A DNA stretch of 64,000 nt from JAMXLO01 sp963794185 (GCA_963794185.1 CAWCDM010000003.1:186001-250000), one strand, 5' to 3'; numbered from the stretch's first letter, positions 1 to 9,356 are shown. Program-made: numbers and translations. The notes: generated by a model not told the origin, from the letters alone.

Positions 1-573
1 TCCAGGTGATGCGATGGCGCCCGCCGCCGACGTCCTCGACCGCGCCGGGATTGCCGTTCGACAGCATCACCGGAACACGTGTCTTGTCGGCGGTGATGGT
101 GGTCGTGAAGCGCGCCATCACGTCCGGACGATCGGGGAACCAGGTGATGCGACGAAAACCTTCCGCCTCGCACTGGGTGAAGAAATTGCCGCCCGGACGT
201 GTAGAGGCCGGACAGCTCGGTGTTGTCCTTCGGCGCGATGCGCGTTTCGATCTCCAGCGTGCAGGCATCCGGCATATCGGGAATGACCAGCTTGCCGTCC
301 TCGATGCGGTAGCGGTTGGCGCCGAGGTCGGCATCGTCGATCGCCACGCCGGACCAGCGTCAGCGCCTCGCCATCCAGCAACAGCGGCGCGTGCCTGTCC
401 GCCGATGCCGGATTGCGCCGCAACGTCAGGCGCGAGCGGACGCCGGTTGCGGCGTCGTCCAGGTCAAATGACAGTTCCACGGTATCGATCAGGAAGGCAG
501 GCGGCCGGTAGTCGGCAAGCCGCGTCTCGCGCGGCATGGTCTGCGGCGGAGCGGAACTGACGTCGAGAGGCAT
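1..573 (-). CDS. pepN: Aminopeptidase N, N-terminal part (frameshifted, runs off left edge)
   Basis: M1-family zinc aminopeptidase that trims N-terminal residues from peptides in the cytoplasm. Only about the first 190 codons are in the window. The N-terminal beta domain is recognisable (YRPPAFLIDTVELSFDL near residue 23), and after frame correction the family block GGNFFTQCEAEGFRRIT appears; the HExxH zinc site lies beyond the edge. The ATG at 573 has AGGAG nine bases upstream. Two single extra G bases, near 348 and near 198, break the frame; removing them restores a continuous M1 sequence, so I read them as likely sequence errors. It is divergent from the amidohydrolase gene 96 bases away. 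The family assignment is firm; whether the gene is intact is not. Confidence 0.85.
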
Positions 574-669
574 GGCGAGCGGCTCCTAAGCTGGACCCTC
601 GCCTGCGCGGGGGTGACGAATACGGTTGGCCGGAGCACAATACCCGGTCAGGGAACGGAGATAAGTCCG

Positions 670-2393
670 ATGGCAGCAGAATTCGACCTGGTCATTCGCG
701 GCGGCACTGTCGTCGACGGCACCGGGCGTGCGCCCATCGACGCCGATATCGGCATCAAGGGCAACCGCATCGCCGCCATCGGCACGATCGCCGGAGCCGG
801 CGCCGAGGAGATCGAGGCCAAGGGGAAACTGGTCACGCCTGGCTTCGTCGACATCCACACCCACTATGACGGCCAGGCCGTGTGGGACAGCCAGCATGAC
901 GCCGTCCTCCTGGCACGGCGTCACGACAGCCGTGATGGGCAACTGCGGCGTGGGCTTCGCACCCTGCAAGCCGGCCGACCGCGAGAAGCTGGTCGAATTG
1001 ATGGAAGGCGTGGAGGACATTCCCGGCCCCGTCATGCACGAGGGCTTGAAGTGGGAGTGGGAATCGTTCAACGAGTACCTGACCGCGCTCGAGCGCCGCA
1101 GCCGCGACATCGACCTGTGCGCGCTGCTGCCGCACGCGGCGGTGCGCGTGTTCGTCATGGGCGAGCGCGCGGTGCAACTGGAGAACGCGAATCAGGCCGA
1201 CATTGCGCAGATGCGCGACATCGCCGCCGATGCAATGCGCGCCGGCGCGTTCGGTTTTTCCACCTCCCGCAGCCTGTCGCACAAGAGCCTGAAGGGCGAT
1301 CCGACGCCGACATTGCGCGCGCAGGAGGACGAGCTGACCGGCATCGCGCTCGGCATGCGCGACGCGGGGTCCGGGTTCCTGGAGATCGTGTCGGAATGGG
1401 CGCCCGATCCCGCGGCCGAGTTCGCGATGATCCGCCGCGTGGTGGAAAAATGCGGCCGCAGCGCGGTGTTCACGCTGACCCAGCGCCACGCGCGCCCGAC
1501 TGTCTGGCGCGATTTGCTCGGCTACGCTGACGAGGCCAATGCCGCCGGCCTGTCGATCCGACCCGTGGTGGCGCCGCGCGCGATCGGCGTGCTGCTCGGG
1601 CTGGAGGGCAGCCAGAACCCGTTCTCGGCCACACCGTCCTATCGGTCGATCGCGCATCTGCCGCTCGCCGAACGCGTGCGCCGCATGCGCGATCCGGCGT
1701 TCCGGCGGCAGATGCTTTCGGAGGACCCGAAGAAGGACAGCACCTTCCCGCTGTTCCATCGCCTGTCGTTCACGCAGATGTTCCGCTTCGGCAATCCGCC
1801 GAACTACCAGCCGCAGCGGGAGAACTCGCTCGCCGCGATCGCCGAACGCGAAGGCCGCACGCCGCAGGACGTGGCATACGACGTGCTGCTGGAGGATGAC
1901 GGGCAGCGCGTTCATCTACACGCCGCTCGGCAACTACGCCGATTACGACCTGTCGGTCAGCGAGACCACGCTGGCGAACCGCAATGCCATCATGGGTCTC
2001 GGCGACGGCGGCGCGCATGTCGCGTTCATCCTCGATGCCGGCTACCAGACCTGGCTGCTGACGCATTGGGGACGCGCGCAGAAGCGCTGGGAGATGCCGG
2101 AGCTGATCCGCCGGCTGACGTCGGACACCGCGGGCGCGGCGGGGCTGCACGATCGCGGCGTGCTGGCGGTGGGCAAGAAGGCCGATGTCAACGTGATCGA
2201 CTGGGACCGGCTGGGCTGCGACAAGCCATACGTGGTGCACGATCTGCCGGCGGGCGGAAAGCGGCTGCTGCAGAAGGTGCACGGCTACGACGCGACGATC
2301 GTGTCGGGGCGCGTCACGTATCGCGACGGCGAGGCGACGGGCGAATTGCCCGGCAGGCTGGTGCGCGGGCAGCAGGCGGCGCTGGCCACGTAA
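670..2393 (+). CDS. N-acyl-D-amino-acid deacylase family amidohydrolase (two frameshifts)
   Basis: Metal-dependent amidohydrolase of the D-aminoacylase group, about 574 residues, which hydrolyses N-acyl-D-amino acids or related amides. The N-terminus has the usual small beta domain (DLVIRGGTVVDGTG), then the metal-binding HTHYDGQ near residue 63, SSWHGVTT, GNCGVGFAPC, and GDGGAH near the C-terminus, which carries the conserved Asp. The frame is broken twice by one extra base: an extra C near 894 (DSQMTPSSWHG is restored without it) and an extra C near 1902 (DGSAFIYTPLG is restored). Both halves are otherwise well conserved, which argues for sequence error. The exact substrate cannot be read from the sequence. 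Confidence 0.85.
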
Positions 2394-2397
2394 GACA

Positions 2398-2535
2398 GTA
2401 CACCTCGCCCACGAAGTGGGAGAGGTCGCCGCGGAGCGGCGGGTGAGGGTGCTGCCAAACTGGCGCTTGTTTCGTACACCCTCTCCCGCGTCGCTCGAGC
2501 GACGCGACCTCTCCCGCAGCGCGGGAGAGGTGTAC
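2398..2535. repeat. Type A long palindromic intergenic repeat
   Basis: About 138 bases bounded by GTACACCTC on the left and GAGGTGTAC on the right. The right half holds a small hairpin (CTCTCCCGC / GCGGGAGAG) and a central inverted pair GGTGAGGGT / ACCCTCTCCC. The left half matches less well than in the other two copies, so this may be an older copy. It fills the gap between the convergent amidohydrolase and dehydrogenase genes. It could act as a bidirectional transcription stop, though there is no T-run. Confidence 0.7.
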
Positions 2536-2538
2536 CTT

Positions 2539-3282
2539 TTATGCCAGCAGCGAGCCCGCCTCGACCAACAGTGCCGTGCCGGTGGTCGCCGTCATGTGCG
2601 TGATCGCGGCCATCACCGTCTGCGCAACCTCATCGGCCTGAACCACACGCTTGAGCGGTGTGCGTTGCGCCGCACGTTCCACCATCTCGGTGGTGCGGCC
2701 GGGCACGAAGCCGGTGTCCACCGCGCCCGGCGAAACCGACAGCACGCGGATGGTCGGGCCCAGCACGCGCGCCAGCGACTTCGTCATCGCGTCGATCGCC
2801 GCCTTCGAGGCGCCATAGGCGATGTTGCTGCCACCGCCCGACAGCGCCGCGGCCGAGGAGATGTTGACGATCACCGCAGCGTCCGAGCGCTTCATGAGCG
2901 GCGCGAAGGCACGGATCGTGGCGAACGGCCCGCGGACGTTGGCGACGAAGATCGCGTCGATCAGCTCGTCCGTCAGCGCCTCCAGATCAGCGTGCGGAAT
3001 CATCCGCGTGAAGCCGGCGGAATTCACCAGCGCATCGCAGCGCCCGAGGTCGCGCTCCACCATGGCGGCGACCTCGCGCAGCGCGGCGGAGTCCTCCATC
3101 GGCATGCGCGCCGTGCGATGGCCGCTGCCGGGAAGGCCCGCCGCCAGCGTCTGCGCATCCACCGCGCGGGCGTTGTAGCCGAGCACCACCGTGCATCCCG
3201 CCTCGGCCAGCCTGCGCGCGGTGGCGGAGCCGATGCCGCCGCTCGCGCCGGTGACGACGGCGACCTTTCCTTGCAGGTTCAT
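2539..3282 (-). CDS. SDR family NAD(P)-dependent oxidoreductase
   Basis: A 247-residue classical short-chain dehydrogenase. It has the cofactor motif TGASGGIG near residue 11, NSAG near residue 90 (a variant of NNAG), the catalytic Ser in NISSAAAL, and YGASK as the active-site Tyr-Lys pair. The C-terminus (LLVEAGSLLA) replaces the common DGG motif. It is the last gene of the minus-strand operon that carries a Liv-type importer and lies 9 bases after a second dehydrogenase, so it probably oxidises or reduces an intermediate from the imported compound. Resemblance to beta-ketoacyl reductases is general; the substrate is unknown. Confidence 0.85.
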   Translation of the reverse strand: MNLQGKVAVVTGASGGIGSATARRLAEAGCTVVLGYNARAVDAQTLAAGLPGSGHRTARMPMEDSAALREVAAMVERDLGRCDALVNSAGFTRMIPHADLEALTDELIDAIFVANVRGPFATIRAFAPLMKRSDAAVIVNISSAAALSGGGSNIAYGASKAAIDAMTKSLARVLGPTIRVLSVSPGAVDTGFVPGRTTEMVERAAQRTPLKRVVQADEVAQTVMAAITHMTATTGTALLVEAGSLLA

Positions 3283-3291
3283 GGTGGCTCC

Positions 3292-4077
3292 TCAGAACAT
3301 CGGCCCGCGGTTGGCGGCGCCGCCGTCGATGGTGATGATCGTGCCGCTGGTATAGGCGGACTTGTCGGAGGCGAGAAACGCCACCATCCAGCCAATCTCT
3401 TCCGACGAGCCGGCGCGTCCGAATGGCAGCGGCTTCATCAACTCTTCCCAACGGTTCGCGTCGCCGAGCCGGTCCTGCGCGCGCTTCTTCATGATCGTCA
3501 CCAGGCGTTCGGTGGCGATCGCGCCCGGATTGATGCCGACGACGCGCAGGTTGTCCGCCGAGGCCGCGCCGCCGAGTGTTTTGGTGAACGCCATCAGCCC
3601 GGCGTTGCCGGTCGAGCCGGCGACGTAGCCGGCGTCCATTCGTTCGCCCGCCATGCCGAGAATGTTGATGATCACGCCGCGGCGACGCTGCTGCATCGCG
3701 GCGTAGAAGCGGCGGCACATGTTGATGTAGCCGTACACCTTGAGGTCCCACGCCTCGCGCCAGCGCGCCTCGTCGATCTCCTGCAGGTTGCCGGCGGGAA
3801 TCGCACCGGCGTTGTTCACCAGGATGTCGATGTCGGGATGCAGCGCCGCCAGCCGATCGACGTTCGCGCTGTCGGAGATGTCGAACGCGTGCACCTCGGC
3901 GCGCACGTTCCAGCGCGACGCGATGCCGTCGCGCACCGCGTCAAGGTCCGCCTGCGTGCGCGAGACCAGGATGACGTTCACGCCCTCTTCGGCCAGCACC
4001 TCGGCCGCGCCGCGACCGATCCCCTTCGAGGCGCCGGTGATCAGCGCCGTCCTGCCACGCAGATTCAAATCCATCAC
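3292..4077 (-). CDS. SDR family oxidoreductase with an altered active site
   Basis: A 261-residue short-chain dehydrogenase fold with TGASKGIG near residue 15, NNAG near residue 88 and the C-terminal IDGGAANRGPMF. Where YxxxK is expected the protein reads YVAGSTGNAG, so the Tyr is present but the position four residues on is Ser, not the catalytic Lys. I recall related proteins with similar wording (YIAGS-GNA), so it may be a subfamily trait and not damage. The gene lies between livF (14 bases upstream) and the other dehydrogenase. Its chemistry may differ from classical members, or it may be a non-catalytic partner. Confidence 0.85.
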   Translation of the reverse strand: MMDLNLRGRTALITGASKGIGRGAAEVLAEEGVNVILVSRTQADLDAVRDGIASRWNVRAEVHAFDISDSANVDRLAALHPDIDILVNNAGAIPAGNLQEIDEARWREAWDLKVYGYINMCRRFYAAMQQRRRGVIINILGMAGERMDAGYVAGSTGNAGLMAFTKTLGGAASADNLRVVGINPGAIATERLVTIMKKRAQDRLGDANRWEELMKPLPFGRAGSSEEIGWMVAFLASDKSAYTSGTIITIDGGAANRGPMF

Positions 4078-4090
4078 ACGCCCCCTACGT

Positions 4091-4786
4091 TCAAACCGTC
4101 AGATACCGGCTGCGGATTTCCGCTTCCTCGGCGCGGAACTTCTCAGGCGAGGCAGCATACACCACCCTGCCCTTCACCATGATGTGGATCTCGTCCGCCA
4201 CCGCCTCGGCCAGCCGCATGTTCTGCTCGATCAGCAGTATCGTCACGCCCTGGCTCGGCAGGCGCCGGATCACCGCCGCCAGTTCGCGCACCACCAGCGG
4301 CGCCAGGCCCTGGCTCGGTTCGTCGAGCAGCATCACCTTCGGATCGCTCACCAGCGCGCGCGCGATCGCCAGCATCTGCTGCTCGCCGCCGGACAGATTG
4401 CCGCCGCGGCTGCCCGCGCGTTCGCGCAGCGGCGGAAACAGATCCATCAGGCGCGACAGCGGCCAGCTCTGCGATGGCCGCCGCTCGGCCACGCGAATGT
4501 TCTCGATCACCGTGAGATCGGGGAAGATCAGCCGCCCCTCCGGCACGTAGGCGACGCCCGCGCGCGCGACGCGGTGCGGCGGCCAGCCGGTGATGTCGGC
4601 GCCGTCGAGCAGCACGCGTCCGCCGCTCGGCGGCACCAGTCCCATCACCGTGCGCAGCGTCGTCGATTTTCCCACGCCGTTGCGGCCAAGCACCGAGCAG
4701 ATTTTCCCGACCGGCACTGCCAGATCCACACCCTGCAGCACGTGGCTTGCGCCGTAGTGCGTGTTGAGGCCCTCGATCGCCAGCAT
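4091..4786 (-). CDS. livF: Branched-chain amino acid-type ABC transporter ATPase LivF
   Basis: ATP-binding subunit of a HAAT-family importer, 231 residues. Walker A is GRNGVGKST at residues 34-42, the ABC signature LSGGEQQ at 131-137, Walker B VMLLDEP at 151-157, and the switch His is replaced by Gln in LLIEQNM, as is usual for LivF. It overlaps the livG stop by one base. With LivG it should power the LivH-LivM channel at the inner membrane. The neighbouring genes suggest uptake of a small carboxylate, amide or aromatic compound; the sequence does not say which. Confidence 0.92.
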   Translation of the reverse strand: MLAIEGLNTHYGASHVLQGVDLAVPVGKICSVLGRNGVGKSTTLRTVMGLVPPSGGRVLLDGADITGWPPHRVARAGVAYVPEGRLIFPDLTVIENIRVAERRPSQSWPLSRLMDLFPPLRERAGSRGGNLSGGEQQMLAIARALVSDPKVMLLDEPSQGLAPLVVRELAAVIRRLPSQGVTILLIEQNMRLAEAVADEIHIMVKGRVVYAASPEKFRAEEAEIRSRYLTV

Positions 4787-5535
4787 CAGGCGAGGCCTCC
4801 GAGATACGCCTTCTGCACCTCCGCGTCGGCCTTCACCGCGTCCGGCGCGCCGTCGGCGATCACCGCGCCGCGGTGCAGCACCGTGATCATGCGCGCGAGC
4901 CGGAACACTACCTCCATGTCGTGCTCCACCAGCAGCACCGTCATGCTGCCGTCGGCCAGCAGGCTTGCAAGCGTCGCCACCGCCTGCTCGGTCTCCTCGA
5001 CCGACAGGCCCTGCGTCGGTTCATCGAGCAGCAGCAGCCGCGGTCCCTGCGCCAGCGCCATCGCGACCTCGAGCAGACGCTGGTCGCCATGCGACAGCAG
5101 CCCCGCCGGACGCTGCGCGACATGCGTCAGGCCGAGGCGTTCCAGCGCGGCATCGCCCAATCGCTCGGCTGCGGCGAACACCGCGCCGCCGCCATAGGGC
5201 TGCCAGCGCCGTCCGTGACGCGCCTGCGCCGCCAGCCGCGCATTGTCGCGCGCGGACATCTCAGGAAACAGCGCGGTCAGCTGGAACGTGCGGGAAATGC
5301 CGCGCTGGCATATGCGCTGCGGCGGCAGACCGGTCAGCTCTTCGCCCGCGAACCGCACCGCGCCCGCGCTCGGCTTCACCACGCCGGTGATCAGGTTGAA
5401 CAGCGTGGATTTGCCGGCGCCGTTCGGGCCGATCACCGCGCGAACCTCGCCGGCCTCGACGCGCATCGTCACATCGTCGACCGCGACGATGCCGCCGAAG
5501 CGGCGCGTCAACCCGTCCAGTTCAAGGAGCGCCAT
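4786..5535 (-). CDS. livG: Branched-chain amino acid-type ABC transporter ATPase LivG
   Basis: A 249-residue ATPase with Walker A GPNGAGKST at residues 36-44, a signature written LSHGDQR in place of LSGGQ, Walker B LLLLDEPTQG and the switch His in LLVEHDM. I place the start at the ATG at 5535, where homology begins (MALLELDGLTRRFGG); a longer open frame upstream is only an overlap with livM. It overlaps the end of livM by 28 bases, so the two are probably translationally coupled. The LSHGD variant is common in LivG-like subunits and should be functional. Confidence 0.92.
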   Translation of the reverse strand: MALLELDGLTRRFGGIVAVDDVTMRVEAGEVRAVIGPNGAGKSTLFNLITGVVKPSAGAVRFAGEELTGLPPQRICQRGISRTFQLTALFPEMSARDNARLAAQARHGRRWQPYGGGAVFAAAERLGDAALERLGLTHVAQRPAGLLSHGDQRLLEVAMALAQGPRLLLLDEPTQGLSVEETEQAVATLASLLADGSMTVLLVEHDMEVVFRLARMITVLHRGAVIADGAPDAVKADAEVQKAYLGGLA

Positions 5536-6539
5536 CGCCGTCCTTTTGCCTCGGGTGCGCGGCCGCGGCCGAACCAGCCTCGCGCCAGTCCCCAGATGCC
5601 CTGCGGCGCGAACAGCACGAAGCCGATGAAGATCAGGCCGAAGAACAGCGCCCAGGAATCGGTCCACGAACTGAGCAGGTTGGACACCAGCATGAAGAAC
5701 GCCGCGCCGATGACCGGTCCGATCAGCGTCCCCGCGCCGCCGACGATGACCATGATCAGCACCTGGCCGGACAGCAGCCAGAACAGCAGCTCGGTGTTGG
5801 TGAAGCCGGCGAACGGCGCATAGAGCGCGCCGGAAAGGCCGCCGAGTGCGAACGCGATCGCCACCACCGCGATCTTGTAGCGGCGCGTGTCGTAGCCGAG
5901 CGAGCGGGTCTTCGCCTCGTTCTCGCGGATGCCCTGCAGCACCGCGCCGAACGGCGAGCGCACCAGCGAGCGGCAGAACGCGAACGCGCCACAGAGGCAG
6001 GCGAGCACGAGGTAGTAGAATCCTGCCTTGGTCGCGAAGACGGTGATGCCGAACGGTCCCGGATTGCGCGGAATGCCGGCCAGCCCGTCGGAGGCGCCGG
6101 TGACGCTGGTCCATTTGAATGCCACGGCGTAGAGCAGTTGCGCGAACGCCAGGGTCAGCATGGAGAACGAGACGCCGGAGGCGAGCGTGCACACCCAGGC
6201 CACGCCGATCGCGACGATGCCGCTGAACGCGCCGGCGAGCAGCACGGCGAACACCAAGGGCAGATCGGTGTGCAGCAGCAGGTTGCCCGCGGTGTAGGCG
6301 CCAAGTCCGTAGGCTGCGGCATGGCCGAACGACAGCAGGCGCGTGTAGCCGACCATCAGGTCGAGGCTCATGGCGAACAGGCCGAGGATCAGCGCCTCGG
6401 TCAGCAACGTCATGACGTAGGGCGGCAGACCCAGTGGAGCAAGCGCGAGAACGAACGCCGCCACGGCGAGCCCATGCCAACCGCTAATCGGATGATGCAA
6501 TTCACGCTTCGCACCTTCGGCGCTTCGCGATCGCATCAT
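5508..6539 (-). CDS. livM: Branched-chain amino acid-type ABC permease LivM
   Basis: Integral membrane permease of about 343 residues with roughly ten hydrophobic segments. Family landmarks are GYTRLLSFGHAAAYGLGAY, the EAA-like cytoplasmic loop IRENEAKTRSLGYDTRRYK, and GGAGTLIGPVIGA near the C-terminus. The start chosen is the first of two adjacent ATGs at 6539, four bases after the livH stop; an upstream in-frame ATG would extend into livH without homology. The last residues overlap livG. Confidence 0.9.
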   Translation of the reverse strand: MMRSRSAEGAKRELHHPISGWHGLAVAAFVLALAPLGLPPYVMTLLTEALILGLFAMSLDLMVGYTRLLSFGHAAAYGLGAYTAGNLLLHTDLPLVFAVLLAGAFSGIVAIGVAWVCTLASGVSFSMLTLAFAQLLYAVAFKWTSVTGASDGLAGIPRNPGPFGITVFATKAGFYYLVLACLCGAFAFCRSLVRSPFGAVLQGIRENEAKTRSLGYDTRRYKIAVVAIAFALGGLSGALYAPFAGFTNTELLFWLLSGQVLIMVIVGGAGTLIGPVIGAAFFMLVSNLLSSWTDSWALFFGLIFIGFVLFAPQGIWGLARGWFGRGRAPEAKGRRWRSLNWTG

Positions 6540-6543
6540 CGGG

Positions 6544-7413
6544 TCACGCTTCCTTGCCGAACAGGCCGCCTGGCCGGACCACAAGGACCGTCAGCATGAC
6601 CAGGTACATCAGCGCCAGCGCAAGGTCGGGAAAGTAGTAGGTGCCGAACACCTGCACGAAGGCGACCAGCAGCGCGCCGATCAGCGAACCGGCGAAACTT
6701 CCCATGCCGCCGATGATGACGATGACGAAGGTGTCGATCACCGCATTCGGCGCCATCGCGAGCGACGCGGTGACCAGGGGGGCGGCGAACACGCCGCCGA
6801 TACCGGCCAGTCCGCAGCCGATGCCGAACACCGCCGAGCGGACCAGGCGCACGTCGGTGCCGAGCGCGTGCACCATCTCGGCGTTCTGCGAGGTGGCGCG
6901 GATTAGCAGGCCGAGGCGCGTGCGCTCGAGGAACTGCCAGATCGCGATCGCGACCACGACGCCGGCGCCGGCGAGGAACAGGCGGTACACCGGGAACGGT
7001 TCGTCCAAAATGAACACGATGCCGGCGAGCGCGGGCGGCGCCGGCACGGGCAGCGCCTGCACGCCCCAGATCAGCCGGATCGCCTCGCCCATGATCAGCG
7101 TGAGGCCGAACGTCACCATCAGGAAGGCGCTGTGGTCGCGGCGGTAGAGCCGGCGGAGGATGCCGAGCTCGAACGCCGCACCGAAGCCGCCGACCAGCAG
7201 CGGTGCGGCGATCAGCGCCACCCAGAAGTCGCCGGTGAGCTGCACGGCCGAATAGCCGACATAGGCGCCCAGCATGAAGAATGCGCCATGTGCGAAGTTG
7301 ACGATGCGCATGATGCCGAAGATCAGCGTGAGCCCGACGCCGAGGAAGAACAGCAGTGCGGCCTGCGAGAGTGCGTTCAGGCACTGGGTGATGAGAAAGC
7401 CGAGGAAGTCCAT
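6544..7413 (-). CDS. livH: Branched-chain amino acid-type ABC permease LivH
   Basis: A 289-residue membrane permease with the LivH hallmarks GVGLTLIFGIMRIVNFAHG near residue 26, the loop RATSQNAEMVHALG, IIGGMGSFAGSLIGAL, and the C-terminal VLVVRPGGLFGKEA. It pairs with LivM as the channel of the importer. It lies after the binding-protein gene, separated by a long palindromic repeat, which may lower expression of the channel genes relative to the binding protein. Confidence 0.92.
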   Translation of the reverse strand: MDFLGFLITQCLNALSQAALLFFLGVGLTLIFGIMRIVNFAHGAFFMLGAYVGYSAVQLTGDFWVALIAAPLLVGGFGAAFELGILRRLYRRDHSAFLMVTFGLTLIMGEAIRLIWGVQALPVPAPPALAGIVFILDEPFPVYRLFLAGAGVVVAIAIWQFLERTRLGLLIRATSQNAEMVHALGTDVRLVRSAVFGIGCGLAGIGGVFAAPLVTASLAMAPNAVIDTFVIVIIGGMGSFAGSLIGALLVAFVQVFGTYYFPDLALALMYLVMLTVLVVRPGGLFGKEA

Positions 7414-7430
7414 TCAGATGGGCCGCACGG

Positions 7431-7557
7431 GTACACCTCTCCCGCTACGCGGGAGAGGTCGGCGAGCGCAGAGATGCCGGGAGAGGGTCTCACTGGCGCC
7501 ACCCTCTCCCGACGCGCGCGGCGCGTCGACCTCTCCCGCGTGGCGGGAGAGGTGTAT
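7431..7557. repeat. Type A long palindromic intergenic repeat
   Basis: About 127 bases: GTACACCTCTCCCGC at one end and GCGGGAGAGGTGTA at the other, with a hairpin in each half (CTCTCCCGC / GCGGGAGAG) and a central pair GGGAGAGGGT / ACCCTCTCCC. Three nested stem-loops can form. It sits inside an operon, between the binding-protein gene and livH, where such structures often stabilise upstream mRNA or attenuate transcription. That role is inference. Confidence 0.75.
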
Positions 7558-7590
7558 GCGGTTGTGCGCCACGACTAATGTCCGGACCAC

Positions 7591-8802
7591 TCAAGTGTCG
7601 TAGGTCATCTGGCGGCAGGCCGGCGTGACCTGATCGGCCGGGAATGTCGCGATCAGCTCGGGGATCGGGGTCTTGTAGCCCTCCTTGTTCGCAACCTTCA
7701 CCATGTAGCCCTGCTGCACCCCCTGATGGTCGCACGCGCGGACCGTCACCGTTCCCTTGATGCTGGTGACCTCGATGCCTTCCAGCGCCGGCCGCAGCTT
7801 GTCGGCCTCGATGCTCCCCGCCTTTTCAATTCCCGCCGTCAGGACCTGGCATGTCTGCCACTGCTCGCCTTCGAACACGTCCGGCACAACGCCATACTCC
7901 TTCTGCCAGAGCGCCACGAACTCCTGGTTCGCCGGATTGTCGAAGGTGAAGCAGTAGCGGGTGGAACCGACCAGGCCGAGCGCCGCCTCGCCGACCGCAT
8001 GGATGCTGTTCAGATCGACGATGGAGGTCAGCAGCTGCACCTTGGCAGCCAGACGGTACTCGTGCGACTGCGAGAGGAACGCGTTGTTGTCGTCGCCTTG
8101 CATGACGATGAAGCAGGCATCCGCGCCCGACTGGCGGATCTTCGTGATGTAGGTGGAAAAATCCTTGGTGCCGATCGGCGAGAACACCGCGCCGACGAAG
8201 TTCTTCTTCGCCTTTTTCACCTCGTCCTGGAACACGTCGATGCTGTTGTGGCCCCAGGCATAGTCCATCCCGATGGCGAAGAAGTTCTTCATCTCCGACT
8301 GGCGCAGCCAAAGCGCGATGACGCGCGTCTCCATCGGTCCGGAAATGTTCGGGCGGAAGAAGTTCGGCACGAACGACGATCCGGTGAGCCGACCATCGCC
8401 ATTGTCGGACGAGACGAAGATCGCGTTCCACTCGGCGAGCTTCGGCACCACGGCGAGCGCTTCGGACGACAGCGTCATGCCGAACAGCAGCCGGCAGCCG
8501 TCGCGCTCCACGACATGCTGCGCCTTGCGCACGCAGGTGGCGGGGTCGCCGCCGGTGTCCTCCGCGTGCAGCTCCAGCGGGCGGCCGAGCAGTCCACCCT
8601 TGGCGTTCTGCTGCTTGATCCAGAACTCGGCGCCGCGGCGCATCTGCTCGCCCACTTCGCCGCCCGGACCGGTCAGCGCGCAGGGCATGCCGATCCTGAT
8701 CGGGGCATCGCCCAGCGCGTGGCGCAGCACGAGAGGCGCAGCGAGAGCGGCGACGCCAGTACGCATCGCACCCCGCCGCGTGATACCAAAGGTTGCGGCC
8801 AT
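7591..8802 (-). CDS. Liv-type ABC transporter substrate-binding protein
   Basis: Periplasmic binding protein of the LivK / receptor-ligand-binding group, 403 residues, with an N-terminal export signal containing a twin-Arg (MAATFGITRRGAMRTGVAAL). The mature part starts near APIRIGMPCALTGPGGEVGEQ, the typical first strand and ligand loop, followed by NAKGGLLGRPLELHAED. The ATG at 8802 is preceded by AGGGAGGA; a longer frame upstream has no export signal. It is the first transporter gene of the operon and feeds LivHMGF. The binding-pocket residues do not let me name the ligand. Confidence 0.88.
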   Translation of the reverse strand: MAATFGITRRGAMRTGVAALAAPLVLRHALGDAPIRIGMPCALTGPGGEVGEQMRRGAEFWIKQQNAKGGLLGRPLELHAEDTGGDPATCVRKAQHVVERDGCRLLFGMTLSSEALAVVPKLAEWNAIFVSSDNGDGRLTGSSFVPNFFRPNISGPMETRVIALWLRQSEMKNFFAIGMDYAWGHNSIDVFQDEVKKAKKNFVGAVFSPIGTKDFSTYITKIRQSGADACFIVMQGDDNNAFLSQSHEYRLAAKVQLLTSIVDLNSIHAVGEAALGLVGSTRYCFTFDNPANQEFVALWQKEYGVVPDVFEGEQWQTCQVLTAGIEKAGSIEADKLRPALEGIEVTSIKGTVTVRACDHQGVQQGYMVKVANKEGYKTPIPELIATFPADQVTPACRQMTYDT

Positions 8803-8840
8803 CCCGGTCCTCCCTTGCCTGCCCGACCGAAGCGTCGGAC

Positions 8841-9356
8841 TTATTTGTTCAGCTCGACGGTTTTGAAGTCTGCCGGCACGATGATCTCCAGCACTTCGCA
8901 GTCGTCCGAATAGTCGAGCACGGTGTGCTTGATCTTCGGCGGCTGCAGCCAGCAGCTTCCGGCCTCCATGAGCTGCTCGCCGTGGCCCTCGAACTCGTTC
9001 TTCATCCAGCCTTTCAGCACGTAAATCAACTGCAGCTCCGTATCGTGGTAGTGCCGTTTGCGCACTTCGTCGGTGCAGGGTCCGATCGGGCGGATCACAT
9101 GCGCCTGGCACAGACCGTTGCTGGCGGCGGCAATGCCGAGGTCGCGATAGCGGGCATAGGGGCGCAGCCCGTCGGTCTTGAATTCGCCGTCACGCGCGTG
9201 GGCGACGGTGAAGGTCTGCGGCTTCTTGCGCGGTGCGCCTGTGCGCGGCTGCGCTGCCGGCGCGGCACGGGCGGCGCGGCGCTTGGCCGGCGGCTTGGCG
9301 CGTGTCGTGACACGGCTGGCGGACTTCGACTTCGATTTGGCGGCGGCCTTGGCCAT
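8841..9356 (-). CDS. Cupin-domain protein with a Lys/Ala-rich N-terminal tail
   Basis: A 171-residue protein. Residues 1-47 are a basic, low-complexity tail rich in Lys, Ala, Arg and Pro (KAAAKSKSKSASRV...), resembling histone H1-like or nucleic-acid-binding tails. Residues 48-171 form a small cupin with HYHDTELQLIYVLKGWM and WLQPPKIKHTV supplying the likely metal ligands. The start has AGGGAGGG six bases upstream. It is the first gene of the operon, 38 bases before the binding protein. A regulatory or sensing role is possible given the basic tail; an enzyme is the other option. Confidence 0.8.
   Translation of the reverse strand: MAKAAAKSKSKSASRVTTRAKPPAKRRAARAAPAAQPRTGAPRKKPQTFTVAHARDGEFKTDGLRPYARYRDLGIAAASNGLCQAHVIRPIGPCTDEVRKRHYHDTELQLIYVLKGWMKNEFEGHGEQLMEAGSCWLQPPKIKHTVLDYSDDCEVLEIIVPADFKTVELNK

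Noticed and set aside
2398..2535. Type A repeat taken as a CRISPR array
   Set aside because: There are no regularly spaced short direct repeats with unique spacers; the structure is an inverted repeat.
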